From: Rhizobium sp. CIAT894
GTDB lineage: Bacteria; Pseudomonadota; Alphaproteobacteria; Rhizobiales; Rhizobiaceae
DNA length: 64,000 nt
Assembly: GCF_000172795.2 (NCBI RefSeq)
Contig: NZ_CP020947.1
Span: 2,669,001 to 2,733,000, forward strand
Direction of reading: 5' to 3'
Shown: one piece after another, positions 1-8,696 of the stretch
Position numbering within the stretch: position 1 is the first letter of the stretch
How the letters are laid out: each line of letters starts with the position of its first letter
The notes under the pieces: model-generated
Databases searched by the model: none
Seen by the model: the letters and a program-made list of their open reading frames with translations, nothing else
What the model was told of the DNA's origin: nothing
Program-made: the position numbers and the translations under genes

Positions 1-425
1 CCCACTACGTGCCGGAGCTTTCGAGAAGGGCGCGCGGCTTTGCCACCTGGGCGATGCTGAAACATCTCGGCCGCGAGGGTATAGCAGCCCTCATCGACCA
101 GTGCTGCGCCTCGGCGCGTGAGGTGGCCGATCTGCTCGCCGGTGAGCCGGGCATCGCCATTCTGAACGAGGTGACGCTGAACCAGCTGGTCATCCGCTTC
201 GGAACCGGCCTATCCGCCGAAGACGGCGACGCCCTGACCCGCAAGACCATCGAAAGGATCCAGGCGGACGGCACGATCTTTGCCGGCGGCGCCAAATGGC
301 GCGGCCGCGATGTCCTGCGCCTCTCCGTCACCAATTTCCAAACCACACCGGATCAGGCGCAACTGGCGGCGGAGAGCATCATCACTGCGTTCAGGAGCGT
401 CAGCACCCTCACCCGCCCGCGCTAA
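1..425 (+). CDS. PLP-dependent decarboxylase, C-terminal part (5' end outside window)
   Basis: The reading frame is open from the window edge (HYVPELSRRARGF onward) and ends with TAA at 423-425, giving about 140 C-terminal residues. The order ELSRRARG-F-xxWAML, a small helical segment (IDQCCASAREVADLL), a beta strand (LNEVTLNQLVIRF) and a final GGAxWRGRDVLRLSVTNF element is that of the small C-terminal domain of group II PLP decarboxylases (aromatic amino acid / glutamate decarboxylase-like). The PLP lysine lies upstream and cannot be checked, so the substrate is unknown. An internal GTG at position 9 is not the real start. Confidence 0.75.
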   Translation, partial: HYVPELSRRARGFATWAMLKHLGREGIAALIDQCCASAREVADLLAGEPGIAILNEVTLNQLVIRFGTGLSAEDGDALTRKTIERIQADGTIFAGGAKWRGRDVLRLSVTNFQTTPDQAQLAAESIITAFRSVSTLTRPR

Positions 426-487
426 TATTCAAAGGACCTCGAAGGACGATGCCGGCCACGGTCTTCGCGGCAGAGCGCGAACCGGCG

Positions 488-910
488 TCATCGTCGCACC
501 GCGACAACCGAACTGGCGCGATACCTGGACAGTTGCACCCGGTTGGATTGATTGCCACCGAACAGGTAGACGTACTGCCGGCGCTGGTCGATGTGATCGA
601 AAAGGCTCACATGAAAGCGCCTTCCGGTGCGGATCACCACAACATCCCCTCGCCTGGCGGCGCCGAAGAACACCGGCCTGCCGAACTTCTTCCAGGACAC
701 CGCCATGTTGGGATTGGGCGGCGGCTCCCGCGAAGATCGCTTGGCGACGAAAGCCAGGAACGCCCCGCACCACGATACCCTGCGGGGATTGATACTAAGG
801 AAGGAGATGGAGCGTTCGTGCATACTCTTGTACTTGGATGCCGTGCCCAGCATGTCTGCCTCACAGGGCACGGCAAGCGCCGTGAGGACGATGACGAGAA
901 TAACCTTCAT
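488..910 (-). CDS. Secreted TIGR02594-type (NlpC/P60-CHAP-like) protein
   Basis: 140 aa starting at ATG 908-910. A hydrophobic signal peptide (MKVILVIVLTALAVPCEA) is followed by a small cysteine-peptidase-like domain. The segment SWCGAFLAFVAKR carries the presumed catalytic Cys. PxxGDVVVIRTG and FHVSLFDH carry the presumed His, and the end VYLFGGNQSNRVQLSRY is the hallmark of the TIGR02594 family. Members are thought to cut peptidoglycan cross-peptides or be exported with phage-like or effector modules; the role here is not known. A longer frame to 1069 exists, but the signal peptide decides for the inner start. It is convergent with the decarboxylase fragment. Confidence 0.7.
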   Translation of the reverse strand: MKVILVIVLTALAVPCEADMLGTASKYKSMHERSISFLSINPRRVSWCGAFLAFVAKRSSREPPPNPNMAVSWKKFGRPVFFGAARRGDVVVIRTGRRFHVSLFDHIDQRRQYVYLFGGNQSNRVQLSRYRASSVVAVRR

Positions 911-1649
911 AGTTACCCACCATTGCTTGGTATAATGTTGAATTACAGAAATGTGGCCAAGAATAAAACAGGCGCGGCAACGTAAATGCCAATTATGGCG
1001 TGATTTAGAAACAACTGATACTGGCATTTTGGCGGCGGGAATTTGGCAAAAAGGAGACGCGGACGACATCAGGGGAGCTTCTCCTGCAGCCGGGAAAGAC
1101 CTATCTCAAAGCCCGCAAAAGACAGGTTTTGCAGGCACGAAAGGCTGAAGCTTCATAATCCGCACTAGGTTCGCTGAGAGGAGATGGACAGCGCCCGCAA
1201 GTGCTTGAGCAGCAAGCCCATTCGCCAGGCGGCGACGACAATGCGCAATCCCAGGCATCACCTGTACGAGCTATATTTCAGAAGCCTACTAATAATACTT
1301 AGGCGCAGCAGGAAATACACTGCGAGCGCCCCGTTCGCCAGCGACGAAGACGGGGATCGCCCCCTGTCGCCTGCGGACGTAACCGCAGGCAACACCCGCG
1401 ACGGCATCGCAACCGTATGGTTGCACCGGTTCGGCTGGCTTGTGACCGGGCATGATCAGCGGCACGCACCCTGCGACCGGAAGTGCTGGGGCGAAAACAG
1501 GAACCGTTGAGCGGCTCGTAACGCCATCCTCGCCCTGACCGCGCATGTCCTCCCCTCTCACAAAAAATTCGCGCCCGCATCAATTTACTTGCCGTTCTGC
1601 AATGCGGCATATGTTTGTGTTCATGGCCAAGTGGCATGAGCGGGGAACC
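911..1649. other. Long intergenic region, no convincing gene
   Basis: About 740 bp separate the secreted peptidase-like gene from kup. The one open frame with a possible Shine-Dalgarno (1184-1510, 108 codons) has no family resemblance and unusual composition. A perfect 8-bp hairpin with a 6-nt loop (GCCTGCGG/CCGCAGGC) sits at 1369-1390, without a T-run. Both neighbouring genes are transcribed outward, so promoters for both must lie here, but none stands out clearly. Confidence 0.5.
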
Positions 1650-3551
1650 ATGACGTCAAAACATGCGGACAACAGGGGTGAAGGTGCTGGCCGAAAGGGC
1701 TTTATCGGACTGGTCGTCGGCGCGATCGGCGTCGTCTACGGCGATATCGGCACCAGCCCGCTTTATGCCTTTCGCGAGGCGCTGAGGCCCTTTGCCGCCG
1801 ATGGCGTACACGAGGCCGAGGTCATCGGTCTCATTGCGCTGATGGTCTGGACGCTGACGATCATCGTGACCTTCAAATATGTGCTGTTCCTGCTGCGGGC
1901 AGACAATGACGGCGAAGGCGGCGCGCTTTCGCTCCTCGCCCTCCTGATGAAGAAGATGGGGCGAAATGTGCCGGTGCTGTTCTTCGCCGGCCTGATCGGC
2001 GCAGCCCTCTTCATCGGCGATGCGATGATCACGCCTGCCCTGTCCGTCATGTCGGCGCTCGAAGGCCTGAAATTGGTCACACCCGCCTTTGCCGAATATG
2101 TCCCGCTTGCGTCGGCGGCGATCATGATCGTTCTCTTTGCGGTCCAGTCGAGGGGAACTGCCGCCGTCTCGATGTTTTTCGGTCCGATCACGGTCTTGTG
2201 GTTTCTGGCCATGGCGGCGGGGGGGCTGATCCATATCGGCGATGACTGGAGAATTCTGGCCGCTCTCAATCCGATCAATGCATTCCTGTTCCTGACCCAT
2301 GCCGGCAGCGTCGGGCTCATCGTGCTCGGCGCCGTCTTTCTGACTGTCACCGGCTGCGAAGCACTCTATGCCGACCTCGGGCATTTCGGCCGCCGCCCGA
2401 TCCAGACGGCATGGTTCGTGCTCGTCTTTCCGGCGCTGCTGTTGAACTACCTTGGGCAAGGGGCGCTCGTTCTCGCCCATCCCGAAACGGCCGGCAACCC
2501 GTTCTTCCTGATGTATCCCGACTGGGCCCTGTTGCCGGTGGTTCTGCTGGCGACGATGGCAACGATCATCGCCAGCCAGGCAGTGATAACGGGCGCATTT
2601 TCGCTATCCCGCTCGGCAGTTCACCTCGGCTTCCTGCCGCGGCTCAGGATCAAGTTCACCTCGGAGACCAACACCGGCCAGATCTACGTGCCGGCCGTCA
2701 ATCTTCTCCTGCTGGTCGGCGTCTTGATGCTGATCTTTTCCTTCGGCGACTCCGAGTCGCTGGCGACGGCCTACGGCATCTCGGTGACCGGGACCATGGT
2801 CATCTCGACGATGCTGGTCTTCCAGTTTCTTCGGGTCGTCTGGGGTTACTCCCTGGTGCTCGCCGCCGCCTGGCTGTTGCCGCTCTTCACCATCGAAGTC
2901 ATGTTCCTGGCGGCCAATCTGCTGAAGATCTACGATGGCGGCTGGGTTCCGGTCGCCCTTGCGCTGGCGATCATGATGCTGATGTGGACGTGGACCCGAG
3001 GGCAGGCCTATCTGAAAAGGGTACGGGCCAACAATGAGATCCCGCTCGATTCTTTCATCAGGTCGATCGAACGAAAATCGGACCATTCACCGGTCACCGT
3101 TCCCGGAACGGCAGTCTTCCTGACGAGCGTCCCGGATCGGACGCCGAGTGTTCTGCTTCATAATCTCAAGCACAACCACGTGCTCCATGAACAGAACATC
3201 ATCCTGACTGTCTGGACCGAAGACGAACCCTATGTCCCCGACAGCCGCCGCATCAGGATCAGCCAGCTTTCGCCGCGCTTCGTGCGCCTTGATATCAGCT
3301 TCGGCTTCATGGACGACCCTGATGTCACCAGAGCTCTGGCTCTGTGCAGAGAGGGAGGCTTCAAGTTCGAGATTATGAGGACCTCCTTCTATCTCGGCCG
3401 CAGAAATCTCGTCAGGACGCCGAACACCGGGCTGCCCGGCTGGCAGGAGCGGATATTCATGGGGTTGGAGGGCCTTGCAATCGATCCTTCCGATTACTTC
3501 AACCTGCCGTCAAACCGCGTCGTCGAGCTTGGCGAACAGATTGCCATCTAA
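1650..3551 (+). CDS. kup: Kup (Trk-independent) potassium uptake transporter
   Basis: 633 aa, normal length for the KUP/HAK/KT family of K+:H+ symporters of the inner membrane. The N-terminal signature [19 protein letters not shown] is intact. It is followed by [29 protein letters not shown] and about twelve membrane segments, then a hydrophilic C-terminal domain from about residue 460 ([26 protein letters not shown], the usual Kup C-terminal motif). The start at ATG 1650 follows GGGGAACC at good spacing; the frame is open further upstream to 1545, but those residues are not Kup-like. It lies next to a convergent Na+/H+ antiporter, so the two form a small cation-homeostasis neighbourhood rather than an operon. 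Confidence 0.95.
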   Translation: MTSKHADNRGEGAGRKGFIGLVVGAIGVVYGDIGTSPLYAFREALRPFAADGVHEAEVIGLIALMVWTLTIIVTFKYVLFLLRADNDGEGGALSLLALLMKKMGRNVPVLFFAGLIGAALFIGDAMITPALSVMSALEGLKLVTPAFAEYVPLASAAIMIVLFAVQSRGTAAVSMFFGPITVLWFLAMAAGGLIHIGDDWRILAALNPINAFLFLTHAGSVGLIVLGAVFLTVTGCEALYADLGHFGRRPIQTAWFVLVFPALLLNYLGQGALVLAHPETAGNPFFLMYPDWALLPVVLLATMATIIASQAVITGAFSLSRSAVHLGFLPRLRIKFTSETNTGQIYVPAVNLLLLVGVLMLIFSFGDSESLATAYGISVTGTMVISTMLVFQFLRVVWGYSLVLAAAWLLPLFTIEVMFLAANLLKIYDGGWVPVALALAIMMLMWTWTRGQAYLKRVRANNEIPLDSFIRSIERKSDHSPVTVPGTAVFLTSVPDRTPSVLLHNLKHNHVLHEQNIILTVWTEDEPYVPDSRRIRISQLSPRFVRLDISFGFMDDPDVTRALALCREGGFKFEIMRTSFYLGRRNLVRTPNTGLPGWQERIFMGLEGLAIDPSDYFNLPSNRVVELGEQIAI

Positions 3552-3613
3552 CGATTTGATGGGGAGCCTGCGGCCGAAGACGGGGTAGGACAAGTGAAGC
3601 CGGGAAAGAGGCG

Positions 3614-5194
3614 TCAGGCCTTGGCCGAGATCGCGCTCAATTCCTCGAGATCGAGGTCCCGTTCCAGTTCGTCTAAGGTCTCGTCGTCGATATCGCCGGC
3701 GCGGTGGAGACGAATGAGTTCCCGGCGCCCCGATGCGACCGCTTCGAGAACGACGTCGAAATGCGCATGCAGGATCGGCACATAGTGCTCGGTTCTCTCG
3801 GCATAGTCGACGATCGCTGTCGCCCTGCGCTGGTAGCGCTCCAGCAACTGCGGGTGGACGAGCTTTCCCTCTGCGTCATAGGCCAGGTTTTGGACGATCC
3901 CGAACTGCACCTGTGCCATGGCGGCTTCGGCCTGGCTCATGGTGAGGCGCGCCTTTTCCGTCTCCGGCGCCAGCCGCGCCCAGGCGATCACCCGCCCCAA
4001 TGTCGTGCCCTGCACCAGCACGGTTCCAAGAATGACGGCAAAGGAGGTGGCGAGGATGAAGTCACGGCCCGGGAATCCTTCGGGCAGGCTGAGTGCCAGC
4101 GCCAGCGTGACCACGCCGCGCACACCAGCCCAGCTGAGCACTGTCGCACCGCCGGCGCCGAGCGGCTGGGCGCGGGTGAACCCCAGGGCAGCACAGAAGC
4201 GGATGGCAAGATCGGAGGCGAAGACCCAGGCAAACCGCGCCACCACCAGCGTGATCAGGATCGCGAGCATCGGCATTCCCATGGTCGTGATCACGGTGGT
4301 AAGACCGCCGCCGCGTTCGACGACATCCCGGAGCGATAGCCCGATCAATGTGAAGACCGCCGCTTCCATCAGGAAGATCATCACCGTCCAGAACGACGTG
4401 CCTCGCATGCGTGTTGCGGCGGAAAATACGGTGTGCTGGTGCCAGGAGGCGATCAGGCCCGTGGTCACGGTGGCGATGACGCCGGAAACATGAAGCAGTT
4501 CGCCGAGCAGATAGGAAATCCAGCCGAGCAATACGGTGGCTGCGATGATGAGATAATCGTCGCCGAGATGCCGGACGAGTTTGACCCATGCCACTCCGAC
4601 GACGATACCGACGACGGCGCCGCCCAGCGCCAGCACGAAGAAGTTGCCGACCGCCTCCCCTGCACTGAAGGCGCCCGTTGCGGCGGCGGCAACGGCAAAA
4701 CGGAAGAGAACCAGGCCGCTCGCATCATTGAGCAGGCTTTCGCCTTCCAGCAGAATCTGAAGCCGTCGTGGCAGCCTGACGCGCTCCAGCACGGCACGCG
4801 CCGAAACCGCGTCCGGCGGCGCAACGATCGCGCCCAGTGCCGCGCAGGCGGCCCAGGGGAGTGACGGAAAGATAAGATGGGCGACAACGGCCACGACGGC
4901 GCAGGTGAACAACACCGCGCCGACGGCGAGCGAGGCGATGCCGACCATGTGGCGTCTCAACCGCGCCAGAGCGATAGACCAGGCGCCATCCATCAACAGC
5001 GGCGGCAGGAAGATAACCAGCACCAGCTCTGGATCGACTGCTATTGCCGGCAGCCCCGGCACAAACGCCAGCAAAACGCCACCGGTCAGCAGCGCGACGG
5101 ACGGCGGCAATCCGAGCCTGTGGGCGGCATAGTGCAGCGCAATGATCGCGAGAAACATCGCGATGACAAGCTCGAATAAATGGGTTGGTTCCAT
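3614..5194 (-). CDS. CPA1-family Na+/H+ antiporter
   Basis: 526 aa. About 12 hydrophobic segments occupy residues 1-400, followed by a charged cytoplasmic tail of roughly 120 residues. The core motifs of bacterial NhaP/Nhe-type exchangers are present: LPPLLMDGAWS early, GAIVAPPDAVSARAVL, then LLEGESLLNDASGLVLFRF containing the Asn-Asp pair used in cation/proton exchange, and WAGVRGVVTLALALSLP later. It exports Na+ (or K+) against inward protons. The gene is convergent with kup with about 60 bp between them. The cation specificity cannot be read from sequence. Confidence 0.92.
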   Translation of the reverse strand: MEPTHLFELVIAMFLAIIALHYAAHRLGLPPSVALLTGGVLLAFVPGLPAIAVDPELVLVIFLPPLLMDGAWSIALARLRRHMVGIASLAVGAVLFTCAVVAVVAHLIFPSLPWAACAALGAIVAPPDAVSARAVLERVRLPRRLQILLEGESLLNDASGLVLFRFAVAAAATGAFSAGEAVGNFFVLALGGAVVGIVVGVAWVKLVRHLGDDYLIIAATVLLGWISYLLGELLHVSGVIATVTTGLIASWHQHTVFSAATRMRGTSFWTVMIFLMEAAVFTLIGLSLRDVVERGGGLTTVITTMGMPMLAILITLVVARFAWVFASDLAIRFCAALGFTRAQPLGAGGATVLSWAGVRGVVTLALALSLPEGFPGRDFILATSFAVILGTVLVQGTTLGRVIAWARLAPETEKARLTMSQAEAAMAQVQFGIVQNLAYDAEGKLVHPQLLERYQRRATAIVDYAERTEHYVPILHAHFDVVLEAVASGRRELIRLHRAGDIDDETLDELERDLDLEELSAISAKA

Positions 5195-5402
5195 GTGCCC
5201 TGCCCCGGCTCAGCAAACGAATGTCGGACGCCTGCTGCAAAGAATTACAGCGAGCTTGCGCATCTGAAAAGACACGCCGCGCTTTGGGGTTCTCTCCGGG
5301 ATCGAAACCTCGGCTCTCGCTGCCATCGATCATTACCTGGATTTAATTGGAGTTTCCTGCGCATGCTCCTTAGATCAGGCGTCTTTAGGCAAAGGAAGAC
5401 CC

Positions 5403-6179
5403 ATGAAAAGGCGGACCCTGGTGCTTGGAGCTGCGACCATCGTCGCGTCGACCGTAGCTGCGGTGGCGATCTGGCCGCGGCGGCATATCACGGTAGCCGC
5501 CAGAACCTTCGACTGGAAGGGAACGGATTTCCTCAGCGGCGGCACAAAGTCGGTCGCCTTGGAAAAGCTGCCCGCACCGCTCTTTCGCAGCCGTCCGAAT
5601 TGCGTCGTGACATCTGCCCAGACCCTTGGCCCCTGCCATGTCAACAATATTCCGGTCCGTCAGGACGTCTCGGAAGGAAAAGCCGGGCTGCCCTTGCGGC
5701 TGGCCGTTCGCATCGTCCATGCAGCCGATTGCCGGCCGGTCGAACATGCCGACATCGAAATCTGGCATACAGATCATCGCGGCATCTATTCCGGCCGTGA
5801 GGCAGCGAACATGTGTACGCTCGGCGATGCCGAGGCAATCAGCGGGCTCGCCTTTCGCGGACGCCAGTTGACGGATGCAGAGGGGCAGGCAAGCTTCCTG
5901 ACGGCCTATCCCGGATGGTACAAGGGCCGCACGCCGCATGTTCACTGCCGCATCCTCGCCGGCGGCAAGGAGCTTCTCGTCAGCCAGATATATTTCGACG
6001 ATGCGCTGAGCGACATCATCTATGGCGGGCACCCGGACTATCTCGGACGCCCCGCCCGCGATACGCGCAATGACGGGGACGGCATCATCCCGGAGGATGC
6101 GGCCGACCACATCTTCGATTTCGAGAAGCTCGACGGCGGCGCGCTTTCCGCCACCATCACGATCGGCCTCTCTTCCTGA
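5403..6179 (+). CDS. Intradiol ring-cleavage dioxygenase-like protein, membrane-anchored or secreted
   Basis: 258 aa. The first 25 residues (MKRRTLVLGAATIVASTVAAVAIW) form a signal peptide or anchor. The fold that follows is that of protocatechuate/catechol intradiol dioxygenases: TLGPCHVN, then LRLAVRIVHAADCRPVEHADIEIWHTD, GIYSG, and YPGWYKGRTPHVHCRI. The Tyr of GIYSG, the Tyr of YPGWY and the two His of HVH fit the four non-haem Fe(III) ligands. Exported members of this family are known, but their substrates are mostly undefined; aromatic diols or related compounds in the periplasm are likely. There is no aromatic catabolic operon beside it. ATG at 5403 follows GGAAGACCC. Confidence 0.8.
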   Translation: MKRRTLVLGAATIVASTVAAVAIWPRRHITVAARTFDWKGTDFLSGGTKSVALEKLPAPLFRSRPNCVVTSAQTLGPCHVNNIPVRQDVSEGKAGLPLRLAVRIVHAADCRPVEHADIEIWHTDHRGIYSGREAANMCTLGDAEAISGLAFRGRQLTDAEGQASFLTAYPGWYKGRTPHVHCRILAGGKELLVSQIYFDDALSDIIYGGHPDYLGRPARDTRNDGDGIIPEDAADHIFDFEKLDGGALSATITIGLSS

Positions 6180-6302
6180 GCGAAAACGGCCGAGAAGGCC
6201 GACAATCGCCGGCAGCGCGCGCCAATCCTGCATCCGGCATGAAACCAGATGCCGCATTCCTGCGTACTACTCTCGGCGACAGACCCAAACAGCGAGGATG
6301 GT

Positions 6303-6584
6303 ATGGTCAGGAAAGAAGGCGTAGCACACATCCCCCGGCCGGCCGCCGAACAGGGAATGGCCAGGCTGATGATGAGGCTGCCTGCGACGAGGGCAACGAT
6401 CCGGGCGACCGCTGTGAGCCGGCCCCATCTTTACGAACTGTGCGGAGCCTATGGCGAGGCCTGCGCCGCCCTTGATCGCATGCGCAAGGATATGTCGGCC
6501 GATCCCGCGATCGTCACCGAATATGAGATCATCTGCGCCGAAATCGAAATCGACGTCATCAGAATCCTGTTCGACGAACGGTGA
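6303..6584 (+). CDS. Small conserved-looking hypothetical protein
   Basis: 93 aa from ATG 6303, which sits just after a GCGAGG ribosome-binding sequence; an in-frame ATG at 6249 lacks one. The protein has a basic N-terminal half (MARLMMRLPATRATIRATA) and an acidic, helical C-terminal half (EACAALDRMRKDMSADPAIVTEYEIICAEIEIDVIRILFDE). No domain is recognised. The balanced codon use and the amphipathic helices argue for a real gene, and the C-terminal half could form a helical hairpin or dimer. No function is proposed. Confidence 0.5.
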   Translation: MVRKEGVAHIPRPAAEQGMARLMMRLPATRATIRATAVSRPHLYELCGAYGEACAALDRMRKDMSADPAIVTEYEIICAEIEIDVIRILFDER

Positions 6585-6655
6585 CACATCTGCCCTCGCC
6601 TTCCCACCGCCGCGCCTCGAACGAGGCGAGACGCCGCTTGCTGTCGGAATCCCGC

Positions 6656-8137
6656 TCAGATCAGCACGTCATCCACGTGGATGGAGATGCTCAGCGTATC
6701 CGTGTCGAAATGATGCGCAGCCCCATCCGAGATCTTGTACTGGAAGGTCTCGCTCACATCACCGCTAAGCCCGGCGAGCTTCGCCGCGTCGACCGTGTAG
6801 CTATAGTCGCCGTGATCGTCGACATGGATGGTGCCGTATTGGCCGGTCAGGGTTAAGCCGTTCTTGCCGACCACCTCGTCTGCGAAGCGGCGAAGCAGCA
6901 GGATTCCATTGGCCGAACTGTCATTGTCGAGGAGATTGCCATGATGGGCCCCATCCGTGTCGCCGGAGATCTTCAGGCTGTCATGGACTGCGACGATCGT
7001 CGGGCCTGCGTCCACATGCGTATCTCCTGCAACGTGACTATCGAGGGTCGCAAGCTGGGCCTCGTCAAGCGTCGTATTGTTGCTGACGGGAAAGGTGTTT
7101 GCGGCGATGATTGCCGGGGATATGCTGTAGGGCGTGACATCGCTGGCGATGATATTGTCGTGAAAGGCCCCGGACGCAGGTCTGTCGACCTTCAGCGCTG
7201 CCTGCGTCAGGTCGTCGAAGACATTTTCGTGGATATCGATGTTTTCGCGAACGTAACTCGGGGTGCCGACAGCGCTGATCACGACGCCCCAGACACCATC
7301 ATGAATGTAATTGCCTGAGATATCGTAGTCGCGCGTATCGCCCTGGTCGCCGAGCCCGATGGCATAGGACCAGCTATAGCCGCCATAGCCCGAAATATCG
7401 TTGTCATGGATCGCGACGTTGGTGCCGGCTTGGGCGCCGATCCCGAAGCCGCCGCCGATAACCGTGTTGTCCTCGACCACGGCATCGACCGGCCGGACGA
7501 GCGCGATGACGCCCTTCGGCGTAGCGGCGCCCGTCTGATCGAGGTAATTGCCGCTGATCACGATATTGCTGCTGTCGTTCATCTGCACGGCATCTGCCGC
7601 GCTGCCGTGGGCGTTGGTGACGCTGTTGTTGAGAAAATTGACGCCGTTGACTTTTTCGATCCAGACACCGTCGCCGTTCACGTCGTTGATCGTGCTGTTT
7701 TCGATGGTGATGTTCGAGCCGGTGCGGAAGGTGACCGACCCCGCCTTGCCCGCCAACCCGGTGTGATCGACTTCGACATTGCGCACGGTCCAGTTCGAAA
7801 CACTGCCGGCATAGATGGCCGCCCCGCCGGTGTCGGATATCTTGATGTTCTCGATGACGATGTTCGATGCATAGAGGCTGTGGATGCCGTCGCCCGGGCT
7901 ATGAATGACAGGCGCATCGCCGACGCCATAACTGCCGATGGTGATCGGCGCAGCGACGGTGCCGGAATATTTCAGGTCGAGCTGATCGTTGTAGACGCTT
8001 CCCGCGGCCAGCAGCACGCTGTCGCCCGGCTGCAGCTTCAAGTTCTCCACCGCCCAGAAGGACGCAAAAGGTGCGCCCTCGCTGGTCCCGGCATTGCTGT
8101 TGGAGCCGGTCGCCGAATTCACATAATAGACTGTCAT
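6656..8137 (-). CDS. Right-handed parallel beta-helix protein with VCBS/cadherin-like C-terminus (copy 1)
   Basis: 493 aa. The N-terminus (MTVYYVNSATGSNSNAGTSE) is the usual opening of pectate-lyase-like beta-helix proteins. Residues about 30-330 are stacked coils rich in N-IVIEN / N-ITIENSTIND / N-IVISGNYLD patterns. The final ~110 residues (GNLLDNDSS ... LTLTGQYGTIHVDDHGDYSYTVDAAKL ... FQYKISDG) match a VCBS/cadherin-like module found in type I-secreted adhesins. There is no Sec signal, which suggests ABC (PrsDE-type) export; this is inference. Likely a polysaccharide-binding or -cleaving surface protein. Its paralogue lies immediately upstream in the same orientation. Confidence 0.8.
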   Translation of the reverse strand: MTVYYVNSATGSNSNAGTSEGAPFASFWAVENLKLQPGDSVLLAAGSVYNDQLDLKYSGTVAAPITIGSYGVGDAPVIHSPGDGIHSLYASNIVIENIKISDTGGAAIYAGSVSNWTVRNVEVDHTGLAGKAGSVTFRTGSNITIENSTINDVNGDGVWIEKVNGVNFLNNSVTNAHGSAADAVQMNDSSNIVISGNYLDQTGAATPKGVIALVRPVDAVVEDNTVIGGGFGIGAQAGTNVAIHDNDISGYGGYSWSYAIGLGDQGDTRDYDISGNYIHDGVWGVVISAVGTPSYVRENIDIHENVFDDLTQAALKVDRPASGAFHDNIIASDVTPYSISPAIIAANTFPVSNNTTLDEAQLATLDSHVAGDTHVDAGPTIVAVHDSLKISGDTDGAHHGNLLDNDSSANGILLLRRFADEVVGKNGLTLTGQYGTIHVDDHGDYSYTVDAAKLAGLSGDVSETFQYKISDGAAHHFDTDTLSISIHVDDVLI

Positions 8138-8439
8138 ATCGCCTGTTCTCGCATGGTCGCTGAGCCGTCTGGAACGGCTGCAACGCGTGGATCGGATGCG
8201 GTCGGGAGGTGAAGGCCATGCTCAGAATGGCGTTCGATGCCGTGACGGCGGTAAGGCAGGCCTATCGGCCTGCCATGCTCCCGAGAAGCCTGGCGGTGGC
8301 TGCATCCTCAACAATACAACCTATGGGAAAACAATCCAGAGAACAGCGACCGAAAGGTGAATAAACAGTAACCTATCGTGCTGTCGGGAATGGTCGGGCC
8401 TCATGGAGTGGCCGACTCTTTCCTTTACGGGCGCGCCAA

Positions 8440-8626
8440 GTGGCACCCCTCTGCCCTGCCGGGCATCTCCCCCACAAGGAGGGAGATCGGCTGGGCGAAA
8501 TGGCTTCCCCAACAACTAAAGCATTGTGATTGTCGCTGCTGTTCAAGAGGGAGCGATGGTCAAACTTCTTGCCAATCTTCCACCCTTGTGGGGGAGATGC
8601 CCGGCAGGGCAGAGGGGGGTGTCACA
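8440..8626. repeat. Mosaic intergenic repeat, copy A
   Basis: An inverted repeat: CTGCCCTGCCGGGCATCTCC with CCACAAGG at the left (8451 on), and its complement CCACCCTTGTGGGGGAGATG ... CAGGGCAGAGG at the right (8580-8615). Between them is a ~90-bp centre containing AGAGGGAGCGATGGTC. The same architecture recurs at 46722-46910 with near-identical arms and a diverged centre. It resembles the rhizobial intergenic mosaic elements (RIME/ABC type). It sits between the two beta-helix paralogues. Confidence 0.85.
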
Positions 8627-8696
8627 CGGCACACCCCAACCGCACCATACGGCAGCGTAGAAGAACGAGGGCGGGTGATCAGCCCGCCCCGCACTG

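Noticed and set aside
1184..1510. 108-codon plus-strand ORF with a GAGAGGAG before the ATG
   Set aside because: No domain and no hydrophobic or repeat pattern. The ribosome-like sequence alone is not enough.
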